From an uncultured Collinsella sp. (GTDB taxonomy: Bacteria; Actinomycetota; Coriobacteriia; Coriobacteriales; Coriobacteriaceae), in assembly GCA_900541055.1 (NCBI GenBank), contig UQHZ01000029.1, positions 1 through 19,024 of the forward strand: a stretch of 19,024 bases of DNA, read 5' to 3'. Positions within the stretch are counted from its first letter, which is position 1; each line of letters begins with the position of its first letter. Shown in pieces: positions 1 through 7,926 of the stretch. Made by a program: the position numbers and the translations under genes. The notes under the pieces were generated by a model. It made no database searches, was not told the DNA's origin, and was given only the letters and a program-made list of their open reading frames with translations.

Positions 1-52
1 CCCTGACCTCTTGACTGCCAGTCAAGCGCTCTCCCAGCTGAGCTACGCCCCC
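1..52 (-). tRNA. tRNA-Ala (anticodon GGC), partial: 5' half only
   Basis: Read on the minus strand from 52 to 1, the sequence starts GGGGGCG (acceptor stem), then TA, a D-arm of the AGCTCAGCTGGGAGAGC type, an anticodon stem CTTGA/TCAAG and the seven-base loop CTGGCAG. The loop has the invariant T33, and positions 34-36 read GGC, which decodes alanine GCC/GCU codons. The window stops in the variable/T-arm region (AGGTCAGGG), so the T-arm and 3' acceptor strand are missing. The truncation is by the window edge; nothing suggests a pseudogene. Confidence 0.92.
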
Positions 53-65
53 GTGACGAGGAGAT

Positions 66-94
66 ACTATAGGGGAAGACTTTCTTTGATGCAA
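66..94 (-). promoter_or_regulatory. Promoter of the tRNA-Ala gene
   Basis: On the minus strand there is a -35 box TTGCAT (89-94), a 17-bp spacer and a -10 box TATAGT (66-71, five of six consensus bases). The predicted start is about seven bases upstream of the tRNA 5' end at 52. The spacing and position fit a housekeeping sigma-factor promoter for this tRNA. The rest of 95-211, between this promoter and the thiamine pyrophosphokinase stop codon, shows no gene or clear hairpin. Confidence 0.7.
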
Positions 95-211
95 GGACTT
101 TTTTGGGTTGAATCTCATACTTGCGGGTTTTCCTGGGACGGGGCAGAAATAATCACTTTTCGAGCGCTTATTTCTATCCACTGTCCCGATAAAACCCTGA
201 TGCGATAGACC

Positions 212-853
212 TTACTTGTAGAGGTAAGCGATGGCGGTGCCGGTGTGGACTTGAATCGTGGCTGTTGACCTGACGACGTTGCTAATGCCCGTGTCGGCCA
301 ACAAGCCCAGGGGGCTGTGATCTAGTTCCCACTCTAGACCGTGTTCGCTTACTACCGTCCCAGGGGCTATGGCGATGATGGAGAACGTCCTGCCTTCGGA
401 GCCCTCGATAGTCCACGATTCGCCCGCGTGGAGGATGCGAGCGACCACCTTGTCCTCGGCAATCCAGACAGGGGCATCCTCGTAGCCCGCGAGCAGCCCC
501 AGTACGGAAAGGGCCATATCCGGGCGTCCACCGGTGGAGCAGGTCGCAACCACTTCGGCACTCGGCCAGCGGCGGCGGACGGAATCGAGCGCCAGCGCCA
601 GATCGGTATAGTCCTTGTACGGATCGTGGCGCTCAACTTCAAAGTCGGTGGCGGCATCGACTAACGTGCGACCGGCATCGCTCACCGTATCGGCATCCCC
701 CACATACACGTCGCAGGCCAGTCCCGCGCCCAGCAGCGCGTCGAGTCCGCGGTCCACGGCGACAACGTGGTCGCACGCCCCCGCTAGCCTACGCAACAAA
801 TCCGCGCTCGCCACCACGGGCGAGCCGCAGACCACTAATACCTTGCAAGTCAC
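212..853 (-). CDS. thiN: Thiamine pyrophosphokinase (thiamine diphosphokinase)
   Basis: Transfers pyrophosphate from ATP to thiamine to make the cofactor thiamine diphosphate in the cytoplasm. The 213-residue protein matches the family in length and motif order: an N-terminal phosphate-site segment (VLVVCGSPV), the VAVDRGLDALL segment, then YVGDADTV, which corresponds to the family's GDFDS metal/nucleotide motif with Ala in place of Phe. These are followed by KDYTDLALAL (family DKDxTDLE) and a CSTGGRPDMAL segment equivalent to GxxGGRxDH. The start is GTG at 853 with a GAGGG ribosome-binding site just upstream. It lies only 9 nt after the stop of the HAD gene, so the two are almost certainly co-transcribed. 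No terminator was recognised downstream. The family call is confident; the usual terminal His of GGRxDH is Met here. Confidence 0.88.
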   Translation of the reverse strand: MTCKVLVVCGSPVVASADLLRRLAGACDHVVAVDRGLDALLGAGLACDVYVGDADTVSDAGRTLVDAATDFEVERHDPYKDYTDLALALDSVRRRWPSAEVVATCSTGGRPDMALSVLGLLAGYEDAPVWIAEDKVVARILHAGESWTIEGSEGRTFSIIAIAPGTVVSEHGLEWELDHSPLGLLADTGISNVVRSTATIQVHTGTAIAYLYK

Positions 854-862
854 AGCCCTCGC

Positions 863-1552
863 CTATCCCTCAAACGAAAGCACGTGGGCCAGGTCAAGCT
901 CCTCGTAGCTGTCGATAAATATATCGCAGTTGGCGCGCACATCGTCGCGCTTCATGCGGCCGTGCGGGTCATAAATACCTACACGCTTAAAGCCGGCGGT
1001 GCCAGAGCTCTTAAGGCCAAAGACCGCATCCTCAAACACCCAAGCGCGCTCAAACTCGCACCCATGGCGCTCCTCCAGGCGGCGCAGCGCCAGCTCGTAC
1101 ACATCGGGGAACTGTTTGGAGCGTCCTGCCTCGCCCGTCGTGGTAACAAACTCCATGTAAGCGTCGAGCCCGGCACCAGCGAGCGCGGACTGCACCAGCT
1201 CGGCCGGCGTGGACGTGGCAACGCACATGGCAATGCCTGCCGCCTTCGCCTGCTCCAAAAACGTCAGCAGACCCTCGCGCGGAGGCACCTTGGAGTAGCC
1301 ATCGATCAGAATATCGCTCAGCTCGCGATAGAGCTCTTCGCCATTCGCGCCAATGCCCCACGTGTCGTGGTAGGCCTGGCACTCATCCTCCAGCGACAGG
1401 TGCTCAAATTGGGCAAAGTCATCCACGGTGACGTCAATCCCGTGGCGGTGCAATAACTCGGGCTGAGCATAAGCCCAAACGGGGGTGCTATTAACTAGCG
1501 TGCCATCGCAATCGAAAATAAAAGCAACCTTGGGAGTGGCGGAATGGGGCAT
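863..1552 (-). CDS. HAD-family hydrolase, beta-phosphoglucomutase/sugar-phosphatase-like
   Basis: A haloacid dehalogenase superfamily protein of 229 residues. Motif I is FDCDGTLV (nucleophile Asp14, acid/base Asp16), motif II is the VATST segment, the motif III Lys lies in SKQFPDVYELA, and motif IV is VFEDAVFGLKSS, which supplies the Mg-binding acidic pair. The helical cap between motif I and PREGLL is typical of the beta-phosphoglucomutase/phosphoglycolate phosphatase subfamily. The substrate cannot be fixed from sequence. ATG at 1552 was chosen because AAAGG lies seven bases upstream; a longer in-frame reading would begin at a TTG (1573) with no ribosome-binding site. It is the first gene of a unit with thiN and diverges from glgB. 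The operator motif in front of it recurs before the GH13-GH77 fusion, so a role with glucose phosphates is plausible but inferred. Confidence 0.85.
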   Translation of the reverse strand: MPHSATPKVAFIFDCDGTLVNSTPVWAYAQPELLHRHGIDVTVDDFAQFEHLSLEDECQAYHDTWGIGANGEELYRELSDILIDGYSKVPPREGLLTFLEQAKAAGIAMCVATSTPAELVQSALAGAGLDAYMEFVTTTGEAGRSKQFPDVYELALRRLEERHGCEFERAWVFEDAVFGLKSSGTAGFKRVGIYDPHGRMKRDDVRANCDIFIDSYEELDLAHVLSFEG

Positions 1553-1591
1553 AAACGAACCTTTCGATATCAAATGGTAAACATCCTGCTA

Positions 1592-1605
1592 AAAACGTTT
1601 TACCA
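1592..1605. promoter_or_regulatory. LacI-type operator-like palindrome in the HAD leader
   Basis: AAAACGTTTTACCA contains the perfect palindrome AAAACGTTTT with the central CG typical of LacI-family operators, and ends with the ACCA half-site seen in the neighbouring operator. A second half-site TGGTAAA (1575-1581) faces it across 17 nt. It lies 40-53 nt upstream of the HAD start codon, downstream of the candidate promoter, where a bound repressor could act as a roadblock. Confidence 0.45.
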
Positions 1606-1636
1606 AACGTCAGCCTAACAATTTTGAAACCCAAAT

Positions 1637-1662
1637 TGGTAAAACTGTCAAGAGTTTTACCA
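1637..1662. promoter_or_regulatory. Perfect inverted-repeat operator over a TTGACA -35 box
   Basis: TGGTAAAACT (1637-1646) and AGTTTTACCA (1653-1662) are perfect inverted repeats around a 6-nt centre. On the minus strand, TTGACA (1646-1651), a perfect -35 consensus, lies across that centre and points toward the HAD-thiN unit. The matching -10 is weak (candidates at 1621-1628). A regulator bound here would cover the -35 box, which suggests repression of HAD-thiN and possible influence on divergent glgB. The binding protein is not encoded in the window. Confidence 0.55.
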
Positions 1663-1749
1663 CGGCAATTCTGCCAGTGGTATAAACATGTCGCTTACCG
1701 ATTAAACGCTCCCGCAAATCCGCTTTCGTCCATAAAACTAACGCACAGG

Positions 1750-1758
1750 TGTTATCGT
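1750..1758 (+). promoter_or_regulatory. Candidate extended -10 promoter for the glg operon
   Basis: TGTTATCGT fits an extended -10 element (TG, one base, then TATCGT) without a recognisable -35 at normal spacing. It lies about 140 nt upstream of glgB, and transcription would begin inside the first arm of the hairpin at 1759-1812. This is the best candidate seen in the divergent region on the plus strand, but the match is modest. Confidence 0.3.
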
Positions 1759-1812
1759 AGTTTCTGCCGAAAGTTCCACCGAGCACGCGAGGTGGAACGA
1801 ATCACAGAAACT
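1759..1812. repeat. Nested two-tier inverted repeat upstream of glgB
   Basis: The outer arms AGTTTCTG (1759-1766) and CAGAAACT (1805-1812) are perfect complements. The inner arms GTTCCACC (1773-1780) and GGTGGAAC (1791-1798) are also perfect complements. Two 6-nt unpaired strands form a symmetric internal loop, and a 10-nt apical loop closes the structure. No T-run follows on either strand, so a simple terminator is unlikely. It could be a 5'-leader RNA structure of the glycogen operon or a two-site DNA operator. Confidence 0.6.
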
Positions 1813-1898
1813 TCGCCGTCCCTTCGATTCGTGCAGCCTTGGACCTTTCGCATCTAGTCACCAAGGCAACACGCTGCCGCGTCATGATGGGATCAAAC

Positions 1899-4148
1899 GT
1901 GAGCGATACAAAGCTAAAGCCAGCAACCAAAAAGCCCGCTACCCGTAAAGCCGCCCCGCACGCGCCGGAACTCACTAAGGACGATGTCTATCTGTTTGGC
2001 ATCGGCACGTGGGAGCGCAGCTGGGAAAAGATGGGCACGCACCCCGACACGCAGAACCGTACGCGCGGCTGGCGTTTTTGCGTTTGGGCGCCCGACGTAA
2101 AAAGCGTCCATGTCATTGGCGAATTTAACGACTGGGATGAGGAAGCCAACCCGCTGGTGCCCGTGCATACGAGCGCTATTTGGGAAGGCTTTATTCCTGG
2201 CGCAGTGCAGGGCCAGCTCTATAAATACCTCATCGAGACCAACGAGGGCGAAAAGCTCTACAAGGCTGATCCGTATGCTTTTAAGGCCGAGTGCCCTCCG
2301 GGTACCGCCAGCGTGCTGTGGACCCTCGATGGCTACAAGTGGAACGACGCCGCGTGGCTCAAACGCCGCGCCGGCCACAACCACATGTCGCAGCCGCTCA
2401 ACATCTACGAGGTCCATATTGGCTCGTGGAAGCGCCACGGCGACGCGCCACAGGGCGAGCCGGACGAATACGGCAACTACCCCGGTCCTATGGACCCCTT
2501 CCCCGCGCAGCGCGGCGAGTTCTATACCTACGACGACCTGTCGGTGGAGCTCGTAGACTACGTGCGCGACATGGGCTACACGCATATCGAGGTCATGCCG
2601 CTCATGGAGCATCCCTTCGATGGCTCTTGGGGCTACCAGACGACCGGCTACTATGCCGCCACGTCGCGCTACGGCAACCCGCAGCAGCTCATGCACTTTA
2701 TCGATGCGTGCCACGAGTCTGGCATCGGCGTGATCATGGACTGGGTGCCTGGCGGTTTTTGCGCCGACTCCCACGGCCTTGCCACTTTTAACGGCCGCAT
2801 GCTGTTTGAGCACGAGATTCACCCCAACTGGGGCACGCACAAGTTTGACTTCGCCCGCGGCGAGGTCCGCTCTTTCCTGGTCTCCAATGTGCTGTACTGG
2901 CTTGAGAACTTCCACGTGGACGGCATTCGCATGGACGGCGTGTCCAGTATGCTGTATCTCAACTTTGGCATCGACGATCCGGGCCAAAAGAAGTTCAACA
3001 AGTACGGAACTGAGGAGGACCTGGACGCCAGCGCGTTTATCCGTCAGGTCAACTGTGCCGTGGAGGCCCACTTCCCCGACGTGATGATGATGGCCGAGGA
3101 GTCCACCGCGTGGCCGCTCGTGACCTACCCGCCGCAGGACGGCGGCCTGGGCTTCCACTACAAGTGGGACATGGGCTGGATGAACGACACCCTGCACTAC
3201 ATGCAGACCGATTTTCCGTGGCGCCCCGGCAACCACGGGCTGCTCACGTTCTCCATCATGTACGCCTTTACCGAGAACTTTATTTGCCCGCTGAGCCACG
3301 ACGAGGTCGTGCATGGCAAGTGCTCGCTCATCGGCCGCATGCCGGGCGACTGGTGGCGCCAGTTTGCCGGCCTGCGCACGTTGGCCTTCTACCAGATGAC
3401 ACATCCCGGTGCCAAGCTCAACTTTATGGGCAACGAGATCGGCCAGTTTATTGAGTGGCGCTACTACGAGTCCATCCAGTGGTTCCTGACCGAGGAGTAT
3501 GAGACTCACAAGCATCATCAGGCGTTTATTAAGGCGCTCAACCACCTGTACACCGCCGAGCCCGCCCTGTACGAGCGCGGCTACACCGACGACGGCTTTA
3601 CCTGGATCGACGCGGATAACTCCAAGCAGTCCATCGTGAGCTTTGTGCGTCAGGGCGAGGACGTCGACGACGACCTGGTGATCTTGATCAACTTTGACCC
3701 GGCGAGCTACGAGAGCTTCCGCGTGGGCGTGCCGCGCGAGGGTGACTGGGAGGTCATCTTTGATTCCGACCGTCCCGAGTTTGGTGGCAGCGGATACGCC
3801 GGCGAGGAGCCCTACACCTGCTCGAGCGAGCCCTACCCCTGGAACGGGCAGATGGACTCCATCGAGATGAAGGTGCCCGGTCTGGCAGGTGTGGTACTTA
3901 AGCGCCGCGGTCCCAGCAGTTACAAGCCGCCCGTGGTCGAGAAGCCCAAGAAGGCGATGCGCAAGCGCGCGTCCTCGGTAAAGCCCAAGGCCGCGGCCAC
4001 TGCCAAGAAGGCGACGGCTAAGGCGAAGGCTGCCAAGCCCGCTGCCAAGGCTACGGCCAAGTCCACCACGGCCAAGAAGGCAGCCACCAAAAAGGCTGCT
4101 CCCAAGGCTAAGGCAGCAGCCGTTAAGGCTCCTGCCAAGGATGCGTAA
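1899..4148 (+). CDS. glgB: 1,4-alpha-glucan branching enzyme with Lys/Ala-rich tail
   Basis: Cuts alpha-1,4-glucan and rejoins it as alpha-1,6 branches in glycogen synthesis. A CBM48-like domain (about residues 35-140, including FNDWD) precedes a GH13 barrel. Region II GIRMDGVSS gives the nucleophile Asp346, region III AEESTAWP the acid/base Glu400, and region IV LSHDEVVHG Asp468. Region I reads DWVPGGF, with Gly286 where the family normally has His. The enzyme core ends near residue 675. A roughly 70-residue tail made almost only of Lys, Ala, Thr, Pro and Ser follows, resembling histone H1/AlgP repeats, and the N-terminus (KPATKKPATRK) is similar. Start: GTG at 1899 follows GGGA by 6 nt and gives MSDTK; ATG at 1884 or 1887 is in frame but lacks a ribosome-binding site. 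First gene of the glg operon, 94 nt before glgP. Confidence 0.93.
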   Translation: MSDTKLKPATKKPATRKAAPHAPELTKDDVYLFGIGTWERSWEKMGTHPDTQNRTRGWRFCVWAPDVKSVHVIGEFNDWDEEANPLVPVHTSAIWEGFIPGAVQGQLYKYLIETNEGEKLYKADPYAFKAECPPGTASVLWTLDGYKWNDAAWLKRRAGHNHMSQPLNIYEVHIGSWKRHGDAPQGEPDEYGNYPGPMDPFPAQRGEFYTYDDLSVELVDYVRDMGYTHIEVMPLMEHPFDGSWGYQTTGYYAATSRYGNPQQLMHFIDACHESGIGVIMDWVPGGFCADSHGLATFNGRMLFEHEIHPNWGTHKFDFARGEVRSFLVSNVLYWLENFHVDGIRMDGVSSMLYLNFGIDDPGQKKFNKYGTEEDLDASAFIRQVNCAVEAHFPDVMMMAEESTAWPLVTYPPQDGGLGFHYKWDMGWMNDTLHYMQTDFPWRPGNHGLLTFSIMYAFTENFICPLSHDEVVHGKCSLIGRMPGDWWRQFAGLRTLAFYQMTHPGAKLNFMGNEIGQFIEWRYYESIQWFLTEEYETHKHHQAFIKALNHLYTAEPALYERGYTDDGFTWIDADNSKQSIVSFVRQGEDVDDDLVILINFDPASYESFRVGVPREGDWEVIFDSDRPEFGGSGYAGEEPYTCSSEPYPWNGQMDSIEMKVPGLAGVVLKRRGPSSYKPPVVEKPKKAMRKRASSVKPKAAATAKKATAKAKAAKPAAKATAKSTTAKKAATKKAAPKAKAAAVKAPAKDA

Positions 4149-4242
4149 CAAAGCCGTTACGGCTGTAATTACCCGCCCCGACAGGGCGTAGGATACAAGT
4201 CATAACCGTTCCGGGAGAAACATCCCCGGGGGAAAGGAACGT

Positions 4243-6669
4243 ATGAATAAGATCTTCGACAACAAGCAGGAGTTTACCGAGCTCTATCGCGATGCCGTCA
4301 TGAGCATTAGCGGCAAGAGCGTCGAGGCCGCCAGCGACCTCGACCGCTTTAACGCCCTGGCCAAGCTCGTGGCCGAGAAGGCCCGCACCGTTGCCACCAA
4401 GAGCGACGCCCGCGTCACCGCCGAGGGCAAGAAGCGCGTGTACTACTTCTCGATCGAGTTTTTGATCGGTCGCCTACTCGACAACTACCTGCTCAACTTT
4501 GGCGTGCGCGACATGGTCGCCGAGGCGCTCGACGACATGGGCTTCGACCTTTCCGTCATCGAGAACCAGGAGCCCGATCCGGCTCTGGGCAACGGCGGCC
4601 TGGGCCGTCTGGCAGCATGCTTCCTGGATTCTATGGCAGCCGAGGGCATTGCCGGCTACGGCAACGGCATGCGCTACCGCTACGGCCTGTTTAAGCAGGA
4701 GATCGTCAACGGCAGCCAGGTCGAGGCTACCGACGAGTGGCTTACCCACGGCTATCCCTGGGAGGTCCGCCGTCAGGACAAGGCCGTGACCATCAAGTTT
4801 GGTGGCCATGTTGAGGGCTTTGAGGAGAACGGCCGCACGTTCTACCGCACGGTGGACACGCAGGACATCCTGGCCGTCCCCTACGACATCCCCGTGGTGG
4901 GCTATGCCGGCGAGACCGTCAACAAGCTGCGCGTCTGGGCTGCCGAGCCGGTCGAGGAGCACTTTGACCTGGAGGCCTTCAACCGCGGCGACTATGCCCT
5001 GGCCGACGCCGAGCGCGCCGAGGCCGAGGCCATCAGCGCCATCCTCTACCCCAACGACGCCGGCGAGCACGGCCGTCTGCTGCGCCTGAAGCAGGAGTAC
5101 CTGTTTGTTTCGGCCGGTATCTACAGCCTGCTCGACACCTTTGAGAAGGAGCACGGCGAGAACTGGGAGCTGCTGCCGCAGTTTGTTGCCATCCATACCA
5201 ATGACACCCACCCCGCCATGTGCGGCCCCGAGCTCATGCGCATCCTCATCGACGAGAAGAAGCTCGAGTGGGATGACGCCTGGAACATCGTGACGCAGGT
5301 CGTGAGCTACACCAACCACACCATCCTGCCCGAGGCTCTGGAGAAGTGGCCCATCGGCACGTTCTCCAAGCTCCTCCCCCGCGTGTACCAGATCATCGAC
5401 GAGATCAGCCGTCGTTGGCACGAGTCGTTTGACACCACGCAGGAAGGCTGGCAGGAGCGTCTGCGCCAGACCGCCATCCTGTGGGACGGCGAGATCCGCA
5501 TGGCCAACCTGTCCGTGATCTGCAGCCACAGCGTCAACGGCGTGGCCAAGATCCACTCCGACATCATCAAGAACATCGTGCTCAAGGACTTCTATGCCCT
5601 GACGCCCGAGAAGTTTAACAACAAGACCAACGGCATCTCGCACCGTCGCTTCTTTGCCGAGGCCAACCCCACCTATGCCAAGCTCGTAACCGAGGCCATT
5701 GGCGATGGCTGGCTGAAGGACGCCTTTGAGCTGGAAAAGCTCAAGGAGTTCCAGAACGACACCGAGTTTCTGAAGGCCGTGGGTGCCTCCAAGCGCGCCA
5801 ACAAGGAGCGCCTGGCCGCCTACGTTAAGGCCGAGACCGGTCTGGTCATTGACCCCAACACCGTCTTCGATGTTCAGGTCAAGCGCTTCCATGCCTACAA
5901 GCGCCAGCTCATGAACATCATGAAGGTAATGGACATCTACAACCGTCGCATCGCCGATCCCAACTTCCACGTGACGCCGACGACCTTCATCTTTAGCGGC
6001 AAAGCTGCCTCGAGCTACACCTTCGCCAAGGAGACCATCCGTCTCATTAACTCCGTGGCTAACGTCATCAACAACGATGCCCGCGTGAACGAGGTCATGA
6101 AGGTCTGCTTTATCCCCAACTTCCGCGTGAGCAACGCTCAGCTCATCTACCCCGCCGCCGAGATCTCGGAGCAGATCTCCACGGCCGGCAAGGAGGCCTC
6201 GGGCACGTCCAACATGAAGCTCATGATGAACGGCGCCATTACGCTGGGTACCCTCGACGGCGCCAACATCGAGATCGCCGACCTGGCCGGCCGCGAGAAC
6301 GAGGCCATCTTTGGCCTGACCGCGCCCGAGGTCGAGCAGCTCTGGGCATCGAACAGCTACTTTGCGTGGGATACCCTCAACGGCGACCGCGAGCGTCTGG
6401 GCCGCGTGATGGACGAGCTCAAGGACAACACCTTTGCGGGTCTTTCGGGCAACTTCGAGAGCATCTACAACGAGCTCATGAACAACAACGACCCCGACCT
6501 GGTTATGGCAGACTTCCGCAGCTACGTCGACGCCTGGGAGGCGCTCACGAACAGCTACGGCGACCAGGAGACCTGGAACCGCAAGGCGCTGCTCAACACC
6601 GCCTCCTCGGGCTGGTTCTCGAGCGACCGCACCATTCGCGAGTACCGCGACGAGATCTGGCACGCGTAA
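4243..6669 (+). CDS. glgP: Glycogen/alpha-glucan phosphorylase
   Basis: Releases glucose-1-phosphate from non-reducing ends of glycogen or maltodextrin by phosphorolysis, using pyridoxal phosphate. The 808-residue length is normal for the GT35 family. Visible family blocks are YFSIEFLIGRLL, GNGGLGRLAACFLDSMA, VFDVQVKRFHAYKRQL and the cofactor-binding segment EASGTSNMKLMMNGA, in which Lys659 is the expected Schiff-base lysine. ATG at 4243 follows AAAGGA at good spacing. Second gene of the glg operon; the leader from glgB holds small GC-rich hairpins and no clear promoter. Unlike GlgB and GlgA it has no low-complexity tail. Having the breakdown enzyme inside the synthesis operon suggests continuous turnover or control at enzyme level. 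Confidence 0.96.
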   Translation: MNKIFDNKQEFTELYRDAVMSISGKSVEAASDLDRFNALAKLVAEKARTVATKSDARVTAEGKKRVYYFSIEFLIGRLLDNYLLNFGVRDMVAEALDDMGFDLSVIENQEPDPALGNGGLGRLAACFLDSMAAEGIAGYGNGMRYRYGLFKQEIVNGSQVEATDEWLTHGYPWEVRRQDKAVTIKFGGHVEGFEENGRTFYRTVDTQDILAVPYDIPVVGYAGETVNKLRVWAAEPVEEHFDLEAFNRGDYALADAERAEAEAISAILYPNDAGEHGRLLRLKQEYLFVSAGIYSLLDTFEKEHGENWELLPQFVAIHTNDTHPAMCGPELMRILIDEKKLEWDDAWNIVTQVVSYTNHTILPEALEKWPIGTFSKLLPRVYQIIDEISRRWHESFDTTQEGWQERLRQTAILWDGEIRMANLSVICSHSVNGVAKIHSDIIKNIVLKDFYALTPEKFNNKTNGISHRRFFAEANPTYAKLVTEAIGDGWLKDAFELEKLKEFQNDTEFLKAVGASKRANKERLAAYVKAETGLVIDPNTVFDVQVKRFHAYKRQLMNIMKVMDIYNRRIADPNFHVTPTTFIFSGKAASSYTFAKETIRLINSVANVINNDARVNEVMKVCFIPNFRVSNAQLIYPAAEISEQISTAGKEASGTSNMKLMMNGAITLGTLDGANIEIADLAGRENEAIFGLTAPEVEQLWASNSYFAWDTLNGDRERLGRVMDELKDNTFAGLSGNFESIYNELMNNNDPDLVMADFRSYVDAWEALTNSYGDQETWNRKALLNTASSGWFSSDRTIREYRDEIWHA

Positions 6670-6703
6670 AGGCCGCGAGCTCCCTTTGCCGCACGGCATT
6701 ACT

Positions 6704-6734
6704 CGACGGGCGCAACGTTGCGCTGCGCCCGTCG
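6704..6734 (+). repeat. Strong 11-bp hairpin in the glgP-glgC gap
   Basis: CGACGGGCGCA (6704-6714) pairs perfectly with TGCGCCCGTCG (6724-6734) around a 9-nt loop. An alternative palindrome, GCGCAACGTTGCGC, sits inside it. The following bases (CTAATGGG) are not a T-run, so it is not a canonical intrinsic terminator. It is 35 nt past the glgP stop and 39 nt before glgC and may stabilise or mark a processing point of the mRNA, or weakly attenuate it. Confidence 0.6.
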
Positions 6735-6773
6735 CTAATGGGTTAGAAACATCGATGACAGAAGGAGAAATCG

Positions 6774-7922
6774 ATGAGTAAGAAAGAATGCATCGCGATG
6801 CTCCTCGCAGGAGGACAGGGCAGCCGATTGGGGGCACTCACCCAAAAGATCGCCAAGCCGGCGGTTAGCTTTGGTGGCAAGTTCCGCATTATCGACTTCT
6901 CGCTCTCCAACTGCTCCAACTCGGGCATCGACACGGTGGGCGTTCTGACGCAGTATCGCCCCTATCTGCTGCATGCCTACGTGGGCTCCGGCGAGGCGTG
7001 GGATCTGGACAGCCGCGACGGTGGCGTGTCGATCCTGCCGCCGTACGAGACGCAGACCGGTGGCGCCTGGTATGCGGGCACGGCCGACGCTATTACGCAG
7101 AACCTCGACTACATCAAGGCCAACGATCCCAAGTACGTCCTGATTCTTTCGGGCGATCATCTGTATCGCATGGACTACCGCAAGATGCTCAAGACGCACA
7201 TTGAGAACAACGCCGACCTCACGGTGAGCGTTATGCCCGTGCCGTGGGAGGAGGCGAGCCGCTTTGGCATCCTGACCACCGACCCCGAGGACGGCCGCAT
7301 CACCAAGTTCACCGAGAAGCCCGATAAGCCCGATTCGAACCTCGCGTCCATGGGCATCTACATCTTCTCGGCCGACGTGCTGATTGAGGCACTCGAGGAA
7401 GACGCTCTGGACCAGCGCTCGAGCCACGACTTTGGCAAGGACATCATCCCCAAGCTGCTCGGCGAGGGCAAGCGCCTGTACAGCTACGAGTTTCACGGCT
7501 TTTGGAAGGACGTCGGCACCATCGCCAGCTTCCACGAGACCTCGATGGACCTGCTGGGCAACAACCCCGAGTTCGATCTGTTCGACAAGCATTTCCCCAT
7601 CATGTCCAACATCACCACGCGACCGCCGCACTACATTGGCCCGGACGGCCGCCTGGACGACTGCCTGGTCTCCAACGGCTGCAAGATCTACGGCACCGCT
7701 CGCCACTCGATCCTTTCGACCGATGTCATCATCGAGGAGCGCGCCGTGGTCGAGGACTCCGTGCTGCTGCCGGGTGCGCACGTTAAGAGCGGCGCGCACA
7801 TCTGCCGCGCTATTTTGGGCGAGAACTCCACGGTCGAAGAGGGCGTGAAGCTCGGCTCTGTCGATACCACCAAGGATACGGCCGTCGTTGGAAATGACGC
7901 CGTTATCGGGAAGGGGGAATGA
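6774..7922 (+). CDS. glgC: Glucose-1-phosphate adenylyltransferase, catalytic subunit
   Basis: Makes ADP-glucose from ATP and glucose-1-phosphate, the committed step of bacterial glycogen synthesis. The 382-residue protein has the pyrophosphorylase signature LAGGQGSRLGALT near the N-terminus, the GGKFRIIDFSLSN segment, the SGDHLYRMDY block with the catalytic/metal Asp, the FTEKP sugar-phosphate motif, and a C-terminal left-handed beta-helix with hexapeptide-like repeats. ATG at 6774 follows a strong AAGGAG (6762-6767). The stop is 4 nt before glgD, so the two subunits are translated in tandem. Intact motifs here and their loss in GlgD show that this is the catalytic partner. Confidence 0.96.
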   Translation: MSKKECIAMLLAGGQGSRLGALTQKIAKPAVSFGGKFRIIDFSLSNCSNSGIDTVGVLTQYRPYLLHAYVGSGEAWDLDSRDGGVSILPPYETQTGGAWYAGTADAITQNLDYIKANDPKYVLILSGDHLYRMDYRKMLKTHIENNADLTVSVMPVPWEEASRFGILTTDPEDGRITKFTEKPDKPDSNLASMGIYIFSADVLIEALEEDALDQRSSHDFGKDIIPKLLGEGKRLYSYEFHGFWKDVGTIASFHETSMDLLGNNPEFDLFDKHFPIMSNITTRPPHYIGPDGRLDDCLVSNGCKIYGTARHSILSTDVIIEERAVVEDSVLLPGAHVKSGAHICRAILGENSTVEEGVKLGSVDTTKDTAVVGNDAVIGKGE

Positions 7923-7926
7923 TCCG

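Noticed and set aside
1624..1857. 77-codon plus-strand frame in the HAD/glgB divergent region
   Set aside because: It covers the operator and hairpin, uses a non-ATG start (TTG) without a ribosome-binding site, and shows no family features.
1914..4151. 745-codon open frame antisense to glgB
   Set aside because: It is the shadow of high-GC codon use and of the Lys/Ala tail on the other strand. The translation shows no domain and the plus-strand gene is certain.
4474..6837. 787-codon open frame antisense to glgP
   Set aside because: Its composition (Val, Leu, Gly and His rich, no motifs) is that of a reversed GC-rich gene, and it runs past the glgP end into glgC without a ribosome-binding site.
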